From contig JAEUJS010000067.1 in the NCBI GenBank assembly GCA_016792935.1, positions 1 through 32,379 of the forward strand: a stretch of DNA of 32,379 nt. The letters are read 5' to 3'. Under the pieces are notes generated by a model. It was not told the DNA's origin. It saw only the letters and a list, made by a program, of their open reading frames with translations, and ran no database searches. The first letter of the stretch is position 1; each line of letters begins with the position of its first letter. Shown here piece after piece: positions 22,815 to 31,377 of this stretch. A program made the position numbers and the translations under genes. The DNA comes from Archangium sp. (GTDB lineage: Bacteria; Myxococcota; Myxococcia; Myxococcales; Myxococcaceae).

Positions 22815-24896
22815 TCAGAAATCGGTGCTCTGCTCGAGGCGCGAGATGGCGGACTCGAGGCGGTCGCGCTCTTCGTCACCCAGCGTCGGGTCGTCGAGCC
22901 GCCCCTGAATCTTCTGCACCTGCTTCACATACAAATCGACGCTGTTGCCTGCCTGCGTCGCCTTGATGAGTCGCGTCTCGAGCTTCTTGATGCGCGCCTG
23001 CAGCTTCGCGGTGGGGTTGGTCTTCTTCACCGGCGTCGGATTCGGCGTCTTCACCGCGACCGGCTCGGGCGTCTTCACCGCGACAGGCTCCGGCGTCTTC
23101 ACCGCGACCGGCTCCGGCGTCTTCACGGGCTCGGGCTCGGGTGTCTTCACCGCGACTGGCTCCGGCGTGACCGGATTCGCTTGCACCGGCTCGACTGGCT
23201 TGGGCGGCTCGACCGGCATCGGAGTCGGAGTCGGAGGTGGATCCACCTTCGCGACTTCAGCGACGGGCTTCGGAGGCTCCGCGGCCACCGGAGGCGGCTT
23301 CACCTCAGCGATGGGCTCCTTCGGCGTCTCCGTATTTCCTCCGCCGCCACCCGTGACCACCGCGACACCACCGATGAGCAGCAGCACCAGCACCGCGAGC
23401 CCGACGATGAGCCCACGGTTCGACTTCGGCAGCTGAATGTCCGACTGCTCCGACGAGCCTGCGGCCGACGCCGACTGCTCGGCCACGTGCGCGGAAAGCT
23501 CACGGTCGGTCTGCGCCAGCTGCTGCGGCGTGTTCGGAGGCGACATCCGCGGAGGCAGCAGGTTGGTCTGCATCGCCTCGAGCGGCATGCCATCAGCGCG
23601 CGTCTCGTTGGGATTCGGCCCAGCCTTCGCAGCCGGCGGAATCGTCACCATCATCGGCTGCATCGCGCTCTTCACGGGGTCCAACGCCGCGAGCGACGGA
23701 GAAGGCACCACACCCGCAGCGGGCCCGGGCTTGCGCGCCGCTTCCTGCACCAGCTGCTCACCCCGCCGCGCGATGGCCGCGGCCTTCTCGCGCTCGGAGA
23801 TGGTGATTTCCAGCTGCATGCGCTTGGTGGTGGTGTCCGCGAACTCCTTGCGCAGGTTGTGAACCACCTGGCGCACTTCATCGGCCGAGCGGTACCGGTC
23901 CTCAGGCGCCTTCGACATCAGCTTGAGCACCATCTCGTCGACCGCGTCGGGCAGCGACATCACCACGCTCGACGGCCTGGGAGGCGCTTCCTGCTGGTGC
24001 GCCATGATGACCGCCACCACCGAGTCGGCGATGAACGGCAGCCGGCCGGTGAACATCTCGAAGGCCATCACGCCCACCGCGTACAAATCCATCGCGGGGC
24101 CGATGTTGCCGCCCTTGGCCTGCTCGGGCGCCATGTACGACGGCGTGCCGACCATCAACGACGCGCGCGAGACCGGAGTCGCTCCACCGAGCACGCCCAG
24201 CTTCGCGATGCCGAAGTCGAGGAGCTTCACGTACCGCGCGCCGTCGCGCTGCCGGCACAAGAAGATGTTCGACGGCTTCAGGTCGCGGTGAATGACGCCC
24301 GCGGTGTGCGCCGCAGCGAGCGCGCTCAAAATCTCATCGAGGATGATGAGCACGTCGCCCATCGGCATGAGCCGACGCTCTTTGGCGAACATCTGGAGGA
24401 TGGCGTCGAGCGACTCGCCATCGAGGTACTCCATGACGATGCACTGGCGGCCATCGGGCAATTCGCCGAACGCGAACACGTCGATGATGCCGCGGTGACC
24501 GACCTGGTTGACGGCGCGCGCTTCGGCGACCAGCCGCTGCACGACGTCGGGGTTGTCAGCGACCTCTGGCCTGAGCACCTTGATGGCGACGCGCTTGCCA
24601 ATCATGGGCTGCTCGCCTTCGTAGACGATGCCCATGCCGCCGCTGCCGAGGCGGCCCTTCACGACGTAGCCGCTGACGTGCGCGCCGATGACCGGGTCGC
24701 GGTGTTTGGTCGGCCCGAGGCCATCGTCCGCTGCGCTGGGCACCGAGATGATGCCCGGCGTGATTTGCGGCGAGCGGCCAGCGAATGGAGACGGCAGCGA
24801 GTTGACGGTCTCTTCCTCGGCCTCGTTCCGCGAAGACGAGGACGGGGCCTTGATCATCGTCGCCTTGTGGCGCTCTTTGTCGTCGTCAGTCGCCAT
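22815..24896 (-). CDS. Transmembrane Ser/Thr kinase with KTPEP-repeat tail
   Basis: The ~693-residue protein has a charged N-terminal tail and then a kinase domain at about 77-340: GSGGMG, catalytic Lys106, HRDLKPSN with Asp205, DFG with Asp227 and SYMAPEQ. A linker rich in Ala/Pro leads to one transmembrane helix (about 488-512; GLIVGLAVLVLLLIGGVAVV). Outside the membrane lies a tail with tandem PVAVKTPEP-type repeats, then a coiled-coil-like Lys/Arg/Glu end (LQARIKKLETRLIKATQ). The kinase therefore faces the cytoplasm with a cell-wall-type tail outside. ATG 24896 is chosen over GTG 24899, with GGGAG 5 nt before it. Confidence 0.95.
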   Translation of the reverse strand: MATDDDKERHKATMIKAPSSSSRNEAEEETVNSLPSPFAGRSPQITPGIISVPSAADDGLGPTKHRDPVIGAHVSGYVVKGRLGSGGMGIVYEGEQPMIGKRVAIKVLRPEVADNPDVVQRLVAEARAVNQVGHRGIIDVFAFGELPDGRQCIVMEYLDGESLDAILQMFAKERRLMPMGDVLIILDEILSALAAAHTAGVIHRDLKPSNIFLCRQRDGARYVKLLDFGIAKLGVLGGATPVSRASLMVGTPSYMAPEQAKGGNIGPAMDLYAVGVMAFEMFTGRLPFIADSVVAVIMAHQQEAPPRPSSVVMSLPDAVDEMVLKLMSKAPEDRYRSADEVRQVVHNLRKEFADTTTKRMQLEITISEREKAAAIARRGEQLVQEAARKPGPAAGVVPSPSLAALDPVKSAMQPMMVTIPPAAKAGPNPNETRADGMPLEAMQTNLLPPRMSPPNTPQQLAQTDRELSAHVAEQSASAAGSSEQSDIQLPKSNRGLIVGLAVLVLLLIGGVAVVTGGGGGNTETPKEPIAEVKPPPVAAEPPKPVAEVAKVDPPPTPTPMPVEPPKPVEPVQANPVTPEPVAVKTPEPEPVKTPEPVAVKTPEPVAVKTPEPVAVKTPNPTPVKKTNPTAKLQARIKKLETRLIKATQAGNSVDLYVKQVQKIQGRLDDPTLGDEERDRLESAISRLEQSTDF

Positions 24897-24912
24897 CACC
24901 GCTCCCTGCAGC

Positions 24913-27900
24913 TCACTTCACCCAGAGCTGCAGCTGCTCTTGAGCCGGCATCGAGTTGTTCCACTTCGACACGTCCTGCAGCCAGTGGAGGCCGCTGCCG
25001 TTGTTACACGCGTGGTAGATGTTCGGGTAATTCAGCGCCGCCACGGTGCACGAGAAGTTGAACGGGTTGGGCACCACGGTGGTCATCGGGCCGGTCCATT
25101 CCGCGGCGATGAACGGAGTGCGGTTGAGCAGGTCACCGTTGCGCAGGTTGGTCATCGCCGTCGCTCCCGCGGTGGTGGTGGCCGAACGCGAGCCCGCCTG
25201 ACCGGCCGTGCGCAGGTGCAACACGGAAGCGGCGTTGGCGAACGCCCGCGCGATGGGCAGCTGCGCGTACGCACCCGGAGCGCCCTGCACGATGGGCATC
25301 GCACCCTCGAAGTAGAACTGCTGACCACCGAGCGAGTTGCTGTCCTCGAGCAACATCCAACCGCCGCCGTTGAACGTCATGTCGCAGGTGACGGGCACCG
25401 CCGGGTACGCCGGGTCGGGCGCGACGGCGTACACACCATCGGTGGCGGTGGGGGTGGCGGTCTTCAGCACGGTGCACGTTTGCGGAGGCGCCAGGTAGCT
25501 GAGTTCGATTTCCTTGTTGGGGAATGCGGCGGGGAAGTTCTCGCCGCAGAAGCCGCCACCGGTGATGTCCATCACCTGAGTGTTGATGGACGCGATGGCC
25601 GTGCCCGATGGCACGAAGCCGGCGGGAATCCAGCGATTGGTGGCCGCGATGGAGAACGGCAGACCACGCAGGTCGATGTTGGCGACCCCGGTGTCCGCTC
25701 CGGCGTTGCAGTCACCGCACGAAGCCGCCGGCCAGCGGGAGACGACGGTCGCGCCGAACGGCCCACCAGTGACCGAGCCCGCCGAGGACGAGAAGGTGAA
25801 GTCGTTGGGGTCGATGCGGCGCGTCACCGGATTGAACGCGTAGCGCGTGAAGCGGGTGGTGACGGTGTTGGTGCCGGAGCCGAACGAGCGGCCATCGTAG
25901 GTGGCGAAGTTCTGCGTCGTGCCGCGGTTGTAGACCGTGAGGTACATGCGCGGCGTGGAGCCACCGACGCCGGTGCAGAACGCGGTGTACGGGCGAGACG
26001 GGTCTCCGTCGAACGCGAACTGATGCTCGGAGTCGCCGTACGAGATGTTCAAGTCAGCGCACGTGGTCGGCATCGGCAACACGCGGCCGTAGCCCGCCTT
26101 GCCCGCGGTCCCGGCGAAGAAGTTCTGGATGCGTCCATCGCCGCCGTTGCCGCCGTGCGCGCGGATGAAGTTCTTTCCCGACACAAAGACCGCTGTTGAG
26201 AAGAACGAGCCGCCTGCGCCGCCGCCGCCAGGGCCGGAGAAGTCCCAGCACGAGGTGGTCGAGGTGCCGCTCGGGCAGTTGGTGCCCGCCGGGTCGCCCT
26301 GACCAGCGCCGCCGAACACGTCGACGGGTCCGGAGAGCTCGACCAACGGAGTGAGCAGCATCACGATGCCGCCGCCGCGACCGCCCGCACCGCCCGGAGG
26401 GTTGTCGGCGAGCGTGCCGTCGGTGCCGCCGCTGCCTCCGCCGCCGCCGAAGAAGAGTTTGGTCATCAGCGTGCTGCCAATGGCCGCGCCGCCGTTGCCG
26501 GAGCACATCGACGTGCCGCGGTTCCCGGGGATGGCGTGGCCTGCGCCGCCTGCGGCGTTGCCGGTGGTGCCGAAGGGGCCGGGGCAGCCGAGGCCTTCAC
26601 CGCGTCCACCGCCCGAGGCGCTGAAGTTGTTGCGCTCTTCGACCGCGCCGAGGCCATTGAGGGTCTCACCCTGGCGGCCGCTGGTGGCGACGACGGTGTT
26701 GGTCGGAGCGCCGTCGTAGCCCTTGGCGGCCATGTCGATGCCGCCGCCGTTGATTTGAATGCGACGCGTGGCGCGCAGCGCGAAGACACCGCCGGTCGTT
26801 CCGTTCCACGCGTCGGCCGTGAGCGTTCCGCCGCCGGTGAGGAACGTGCCGAAGTTGGGGACGCGCTGAATCATGACGCGCTGGTTGGTGCGCGCGGTGC
26901 CGAGGTTGGTGTCGTCAGCGGCGCCGTCTCCGTAGAACCTGGTCTTCGGGCTCTGGAAGGTGACGGTGCTGCCGGACACGGCGGTGACGCGACGCAGCTC
27001 GTAGTTGCCGACGTTGGCGACCGCGGCGCCCTGGCCCTGCTGGTTGATGAGGAGCACTTCGTCGCCGACGTTCAAGCAGCCCGCTGCCGGAGCCGCGCTG
27101 GTGGTGGCGGTGGTCGCGGTGAGCGCAGTGACGGAATAGCGAATCATCTCGGGGCAGGTGCGGCCGGTGGTGATGCTGGTCGTGGACAGGTTGATGACGC
27201 CGGCGTCGAAGGCGGCGACGACGAAGCTGTTGTTGGCGGGAATGCAGAAGCCGCCGGTGCAGCCGGTGCCGCAGCTCTGGCCGCAGACGCCGCAGTTCGC
27301 GTTGTCGTTGGTCAAGTCGGAGCAGTTCACGCCGCCGTCAGCGCCGGTGCAGGCGGTGTTGCCGACGCCGCAGCTCGAGCGGCAGGTGCCAGCGTTGCAG
27401 GTCTCTCCGGGGGCGCAGGTCTGGCCGCACATGCCGCAGTTCGCGCGGTCGCTGTTGGTGTTGACGCACGCGGCGCCGCACAAGGTCGAGCCGCCGCCGC
27501 ACTGAGTGGTGCACATGCCCATGTTGCAGGCCTGGCCGGGGGCGCAGACGGTGCCGCACGCGCCGCAGTTCTGGTTGTCGGAAGCGAGGGTGGCGCAATT
27601 GCCGCCGACGCCCGCGTCCGCGTTGCACAACGTCTGCCCGGTGCCGCAGGTGGTGGAGCAGACGCCCATCAAGCACTGCTCACCGGAGGCGCAGGTGGTG
27701 CCGCAGCTGCCGCAGTTGGCGTTGTCGGAGGCGAGCGTCGCGCAGTACGGGAGGTTGGGAATCTGCGTGCAGAGGTTCTGGCCGACGCCGCAGGTGGCGG
27801 TGCAGTTGCCGCTGGCGCAGGTCTCTCCGGCGCCGCAGCGACGGCCGCACATGCCGCAGTTGACGTTGTCGGTCTGGAGGTCAGCGCAGGTCGTCACGCC

Positions 27901-28536
27901 GCCGTCGGGCGTGCACGTCGCGAGCGAGCCGGAGCAGCTGGTGCCGCACGTGCCGTTGCTGCAGACCTCTCCGGAGTTGCACGTCGTGCCACACATTCCG
28001 CAGTTGGCGTTGTCGGTCTGCGGGTTGGAGCAAACGCCAGCGTCACCGCAGGCGAGCTGACCGCTCTGGCACACGGCGCGGCAGTTGCCGGTCTGGCAGA
28101 AGGAGCCGCTGGGGCAGACGCGGCCGCACATGCCGCAGTTGTTGGAGTCGGTGTTCAGCGTGGCGCAGGTGCCGTTGCAGACTTCCTGCGACGCGGGGCA
28201 GACGGTGCCGCACACGCCGTTGCTGCAGACCTCATCGGACGCGCACGCGGTGCCGCACGCTCCGCAGTTCTGGGTGTTGGTGCGGGTGTCGATGCAGGTG
28301 ACTCCGCACTGCGTGAGGCCGGGGGTGCAGGTGGTGACGCAGGCGCCGGCGCGACAGAGCGAGCCTGAGGCGCACGCGTTGCCGCAGCTGCCACAGTTTC
28401 GGGAATCGGCCTGCAGGTCGACGCACACGCCGTCACATTCGGTGCACGGTGTTGGAGGGGGAGGAACGCACGAACTCAGAACCGCCACAGCAAACGCAAA
28501 AAATGCAGCGAGGAACTGCGAGCGGCACAAGCGCAT
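24913..28536 (-). CDS. Giant Cys-repeat lipoprotein with fibrinogen-like C-terminus
   Basis: From ATG 28536 (GAGGGG ribosome binding site 7 nt upstream) the protein has 1207 residues. It has a lipoprotein signal ending LSSC (Cys23). About residues 30-430 contain nine repeats of a Cys module, each with NCGxCG and a following C (e.g. DSRNCGSCGNAC). The middle (about 600-850) is Gly-rich (FFGGGGGSGGTDG, GGAGGRGGGIVMLL), recalling the Gly-rich region of AgmC-like myxobacterial proteins. The end has CDMTFNGGGWMLL preceded by TDGVYAVAPD (Cys about 1051), which is the start of a fibrinogen-related domain (the bacterial CDxxxxGGGW type). It is probably a surface adhesin or matrix protein. It is divergent from the beta-propeller lipoprotein. 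Confidence 0.85.
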   Translation of the reverse strand: MRLCRSQFLAAFFAFAVAVLSSCVPPPPTPCTECDGVCVDLQADSRNCGSCGNACASGSLCRAGACVTTCTPGLTQCGVTCIDTRTNTQNCGACGTACASDEVCSNGVCGTVCPASQEVCNGTCATLNTDSNNCGMCGRVCPSGSFCQTGNCRAVCQSGQLACGDAGVCSNPQTDNANCGMCGTTCNSGEVCSNGTCGTSCSGSLATCTPDGGVTTCADLQTDNVNCGMCGRRCGAGETCASGNCTATCGVGQNLCTQIPNLPYCATLASDNANCGSCGTTCASGEQCLMGVCSTTCGTGQTLCNADAGVGGNCATLASDNQNCGACGTVCAPGQACNMGMCTTQCGGGSTLCGAACVNTNSDRANCGMCGQTCAPGETCNAGTCRSSCGVGNTACTGADGGVNCSDLTNDNANCGVCGQSCGTGCTGGFCIPANNSFVVAAFDAGVINLSTTSITTGRTCPEMIRYSVTALTATTATTSAAPAAGCLNVGDEVLLINQQGQGAAVANVGNYELRRVTAVSGSTVTFQSPKTRFYGDGAADDTNLGTARTNQRVMIQRVPNFGTFLTGGGTLTADAWNGTTGGVFALRATRRIQINGGGIDMAAKGYDGAPTNTVVATSGRQGETLNGLGAVEERNNFSASGGGRGEGLGCPGPFGTTGNAAGGAGHAIPGNRGTSMCSGNGGAAIGSTLMTKLFFGGGGGSGGTDGTLADNPPGGAGGRGGGIVMLLTPLVELSGPVDVFGGAGQGDPAGTNCPSGTSTTSCWDFSGPGGGGAGGSFFSTAVFVSGKNFIRAHGGNGGDGRIQNFFAGTAGKAGYGRVLPMPTTCADLNISYGDSEHQFAFDGDPSRPYTAFCTGVGGSTPRMYLTVYNRGTTQNFATYDGRSFGSGTNTVTTRFTRYAFNPVTRRIDPNDFTFSSSAGSVTGGPFGATVVSRWPAASCGDCNAGADTGVANIDLRGLPFSIAATNRWIPAGFVPSGTAIASINTQVMDITGGGFCGENFPAAFPNKEIELSYLAPPQTCTVLKTATPTATDGVYAVAPDPAYPAVPVTCDMTFNGGGWMLLEDSNSLGGQQFYFEGAMPIVQGAPGAYAQLPIARAFANAASVLHLRTAGQAGSRSATTTAGATAMTNLRNGDLLNRTPFIAAEWTGPMTTVVPNPFNFSCTVAALNYPNIYHACNNGSGLHWLQDVSKWNNSMPAQEQLQLWVK

Positions 28537-28708
28537 GTGATTTCCCCTCAACTTCGATGGCGTGGATTTCGACCGGGCTGGAGGATGGCCGAAGTGCAGT
28601 TGCAGTGCGAGTGATCTCTCAAGCATCGCGCGTCCACGCAAAGCGGCGCGAAAACCCGTAATCCCCAGTCACATCACGGATGTGGTGGGCGCATCGCGAA
28701 GGAGGACT

Positions 28709-28746
28709 CCCTCTCCCGCCCCTGCGGGAGAGGGTTGGGGTGAGGG
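28709..28746. repeat. REP-like hairpin element, copy D
   Basis: This copy has a perfect 11-bp stem, CCCTCTCCCGC (28709-28719) with GCGGGAGAGGG (28724-28734), a 4-nt loop, and then the reverse-strand head. It is in the opposite orientation to copy B, which it matches at 35 of 38 positions. It lies between the divergent Cys-repeat and beta-propeller genes. Confidence 0.65.
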
Positions 28747-28757
28747 GCAGTCAGCAC

Positions 28758-28771
28758 TAGCGTTCGCGCCC
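28758..28771 (+). promoter_or_regulatory. Possible leaderless -10 of the beta-propeller gene
   Basis: TAGCGT lies exactly 8 nt before the ATG at 28772 and no Shine-Dalgarno sequence is present. The same spacing is seen at P450 (4344), the Phd-like gene (8584) and the kinase (10721). Confidence 0.35.
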
Positions 28772-30781
28772 ATGAGCCGAATCGGCGTAGCGATCACGAT
28801 CGTGGCGTTTCTGTGCGGCTGCCCCTCAGTTCCTGGATCAGACGGAGGCAGCGGAGGAGGCGGAAGCACCACGACCGGCGGAGGAGGCGGCGGCGCCACG
28901 ACCGGCGGCGGCGGTGGATCAGACGGAGGCGGCGGAGGCACCACGCCCGTCGGAGTCGGAGTGCCCATCGTCTTCGTCTCGCGGCAAATCCATCCCGACG
29001 GCTCCTTCTATTGGGACTCGGCGAAAGACATGGCGGGCGTCGGAGCGCACTCGCGCACGCGGCCGTCGGCGCCGGGAAAGCTGCTGCTCCTCTCAGCGAC
29101 GGGAGAATTGAGAACGCTCATCGACGGTTCGGCGCCGACGGCAGCGACGCTCAACCTGGTGGACGTGAACTCACCGGCTGTCTCGTACGACGGCACGCGC
29201 ATCGCGTTCGCGGGCCTCCCGCAGCGGAGCGGAGGTCAGCAATGGCCGCTGACCGGAGTGGGCTCGAGCAACGGCGGCCAATTCGCGAATCCCGGAGCGT
29301 GGCGGCTGTACGTGATGAACGCCGACGGAACGAATCTGCGAGCGGTTGGAATTCCCGACGAGGTCCGTGACATGGAATACCAACGGCGGCTCGGTCCGGC
29401 GGCGGCGGCGCTGAGTGGGTACGACGACTTCGATCCGTGCTGGCTGCCAGACGACGAGCACCTGGTGTTCAGCTCGACGCGGTATCCGTCGTACGGGCAC
29501 TACTCGGGAGCGCGGGCCTCTCAGCTCTTCACGGTGAAGAGCGATGGAACAGAGCTCAAGCGCATCACCAGTGAGCGCAACGGAGCAGACCGGCCGCTGG
29601 TCGACCCCGTGACGGGAGCCATCGTCTACGCGCGCTGGTGGCGCAACTTTCACTTCCCCACCGACGACCTGACTGACGCACCGCCGAGCGGGAATGATGA
29701 GACCGGCGTGCCGAACGTGGGCTGGCGCAACGACGTGCTGGGCATCGACTACCAGGCGACGGAGCAGCTCTGGAAGCGGCACAACGGCCTGACGGCGGAC
29801 CGGTACGCGCGGCAGCAGAACGACACGATGTTCCGCAATGCGTGGCAGGTGTCGAGCATCAACCCCGACGGGACAAATCTGCACATGTGGACGGGGTTGT
29901 ATCGATCTGAGCTGGAGAATCATTATTACGGAGGCGGCTTCGCGGACGACGGCACGTTGTTCGGCAATTTCTTTCCGATGTTGAACATGACTGAAGCAGC
30001 GGGCTTCGGAGGCATTCGCGAGCTGCAGCGAGGTCCTCACGACTGGCGCGGAGTGGTGGGTGCGTACCGCGTGCAGACGGACCCGAGCGCCTTCGTGGAG
30101 CCGAACGCGAAGAACGGCGCTCCGTCGTACGGCATCTACAAGGAGCTGTATGCGGGCGAGCCCGAGGTGCTGCCGGTCACTGGAGGCATGGAGCGCAACG
30201 GGCGGGTGCTCTTCTCGCGCACGGCGGCGGTGAGCGACATCGGGCAGGACTACGGGCTGTACGTGATGGAGCGAGACGGCTCGTCGCAGTCGCTCATCTA
30301 CGACGCGCCAGGGACGGCGGAGCTGCGGCCTCGAGTCGTCGCGCCGCGCACCAAGCCGCCGCAGTTGCCGTTGCTGACGACGGCGGTCTCTCAGACGCCT
30401 CCGCGGCCGACGACGTTGACGACGAGTGATGTGAACGCGATGCCGACGGCGACGCAGCTGAGCGGAGCTCCGGGGAGCATCAACCAGGACGGCACGTTCA
30501 CCTTCACGGTGTTGAACGTGTACGCGAACGCGGGAGTGGACGTGCCCATCGTGTCAGCGATTCCGATTGGCACCGCGGCGGAGCTGATTGGCTTCACGAA
30601 CTACCAGCGGCACTCGCAAGGGAGTTTCCCTGTCGTCGACTGGCCGATTGAGCTCGAGCGCGCAGCCATTACGCCGCAGGGCTTCAGCGAGCTCACACCG
30701 CCGGCGCACGTGTCGTTGTTGAACAAATCCGGAGCGCGGATGGAGGCATCGCGCAGACGGACGGTGTCGCGCAGCCGCTGA
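28772..30781 (+). CDS. Beta-propeller lipoprotein, 5' part of a frameshifted gene
   Basis: The protein begins with a lipoprotein signal (lipobox LCG before Cys17) and a Gly/Thr linker. About residues 65-560 contain repeats of the TolB/PD40 propeller type: VMNADGTNLRAVG, VKSDGTELKRIT, INPDGTNLHMW, VMERDGSSQSL. The reading continues as a probable beta-rich segment (DGTFTFTVLNVYANAGV) up to KSGA, then turns into Arg-rich noise and stops at 30781. The natural continuation (DGGIAQTDGVAQPLTDALAH) is in another frame from 30739, so the true gene runs to 31377. The shift falls in GCGCG (30734-30738), consistent with a two-base insertion. The combined protein would be exported and would carry a c-type heme motif. 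Confidence 0.85.
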   Translation: MSRIGVAITIVAFLCGCPSVPGSDGGSGGGGSTTTGGGGGGATTGGGGGSDGGGGGTTPVGVGVPIVFVSRQIHPDGSFYWDSAKDMAGVGAHSRTRPSAPGKLLLLSATGELRTLIDGSAPTAATLNLVDVNSPAVSYDGTRIAFAGLPQRSGGQQWPLTGVGSSNGGQFANPGAWRLYVMNADGTNLRAVGIPDEVRDMEYQRRLGPAAAALSGYDDFDPCWLPDDEHLVFSSTRYPSYGHYSGARASQLFTVKSDGTELKRITSERNGADRPLVDPVTGAIVYARWWRNFHFPTDDLTDAPPSGNDETGVPNVGWRNDVLGIDYQATEQLWKRHNGLTADRYARQQNDTMFRNAWQVSSINPDGTNLHMWTGLYRSELENHYYGGGFADDGTLFGNFFPMLNMTEAAGFGGIRELQRGPHDWRGVVGAYRVQTDPSAFVEPNAKNGAPSYGIYKELYAGEPEVLPVTGGMERNGRVLFSRTAAVSDIGQDYGLYVMERDGSSQSLIYDAPGTAELRPRVVAPRTKPPQLPLLTTAVSQTPPRPTTLTTSDVNAMPTATQLSGAPGSINQDGTFTFTVLNVYANAGVDVPIVSAIPIGTAAELIGFTNYQRHSQGSFPVVDWPIELERAAITPQGFSELTPPAHVSLLNKSGARMEASRRRTVSRSR

Positions 30782-31377
30782 CCGATGCGTTGGCGCACGT
30801 GGCGGGGCTGAACTACGGCGTGCGAGGGACGCAGCAGGTGTGCGTGGGGTGCCATGCGGGGCACTCGATGATTCCGGTGCCGCCTCCGAGCGCGATGCAG
30901 CGCGAAATCGCGTCGTGGTCGAACCTGGCGCCCGGAGCGGTCGTGACGGCGAGCGCGTCAGACCCGAACGGCAGCCGGCTCTCGGCGTTGGTGGATCGCC
31001 AGGTGGAGCGAATCGACAACCTCTTCTACGCCTACAAATCGCCACAGAACGTGCGCCAGGGCGTGACGCTCACCCTCACGTTCCCCGTGCCGATCGAAGT
31101 GCGCGAAGTGGTGCTGTGGAACCAGGTGCAGCGGAGCAACTCGACGATTCGAGTCACGCAGTCGACGACGCGGTTGTTCTCCGACGTGGGGAAGACGCAG
31201 CAAGTGGGGCAAGCCGTGCAGAGCGGCGCGCTGAACGTGACCGGAGACACGGTGGTGGCGATCTCAGGCACTGGAGTGCGCGTGGTCGAAGTGACGCTCG
31301 ACACGGTGACGGGACAATTCCAGGGCTACAACATCGCAACGCTCGGCGAGATCGAGGTCATCGCAAGAGGTCAGTGA
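30739..31377 (+). CDS. 3' part of the frameshifted gene: CxxCH heme motif and discoidin-like domain
   Basis: This is the natural continuation of the upstream reading frame and has no credible start of its own; a GTG start at 30790 is possible on paper. It contains QQVCVGCHAGHS, a c-type heme-binding CxxCH motif, which needs export to the periplasm and so fits the lipoprotein signal of the upstream part. The remaining ~150 residues resemble a discoidin (F5/8 type C) beta-sandwich: SASDPNGSRLSALVDRQ, TLTFPVPIEVREVVLWN, and IATLGEIEVIARG at the end. It overlaps the convergent defence-type gene by 20 bp at the 3' end. Confidence 0.7.
   Translation, partial: DGGIAQTDGVAQPLTDALAHVAGLNYGVRGTQQVCVGCHAGHSMIPVPPPSAMQREIASWSNLAPGAVVTASASDPNGSRLSALVDRQVERIDNLFYAYKSPQNVRQGVTLTLTFPVPIEVREVVLWNQVQRSNSTIRVTQSTTRLFSDVGKTQQVGQAVQSGALNVTGDTVVAISGTGVRVVEVTLDTVTGQFQGYNIATLGEIEVIARGQ

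Noticed and set aside
26536..28368. 610-aa Ala/Gly-rich + strand open frame
   Set aside because: It is a shadow of the Cys-repeat lipoprotein on the other strand; its periodic composition mirrors the repeats.
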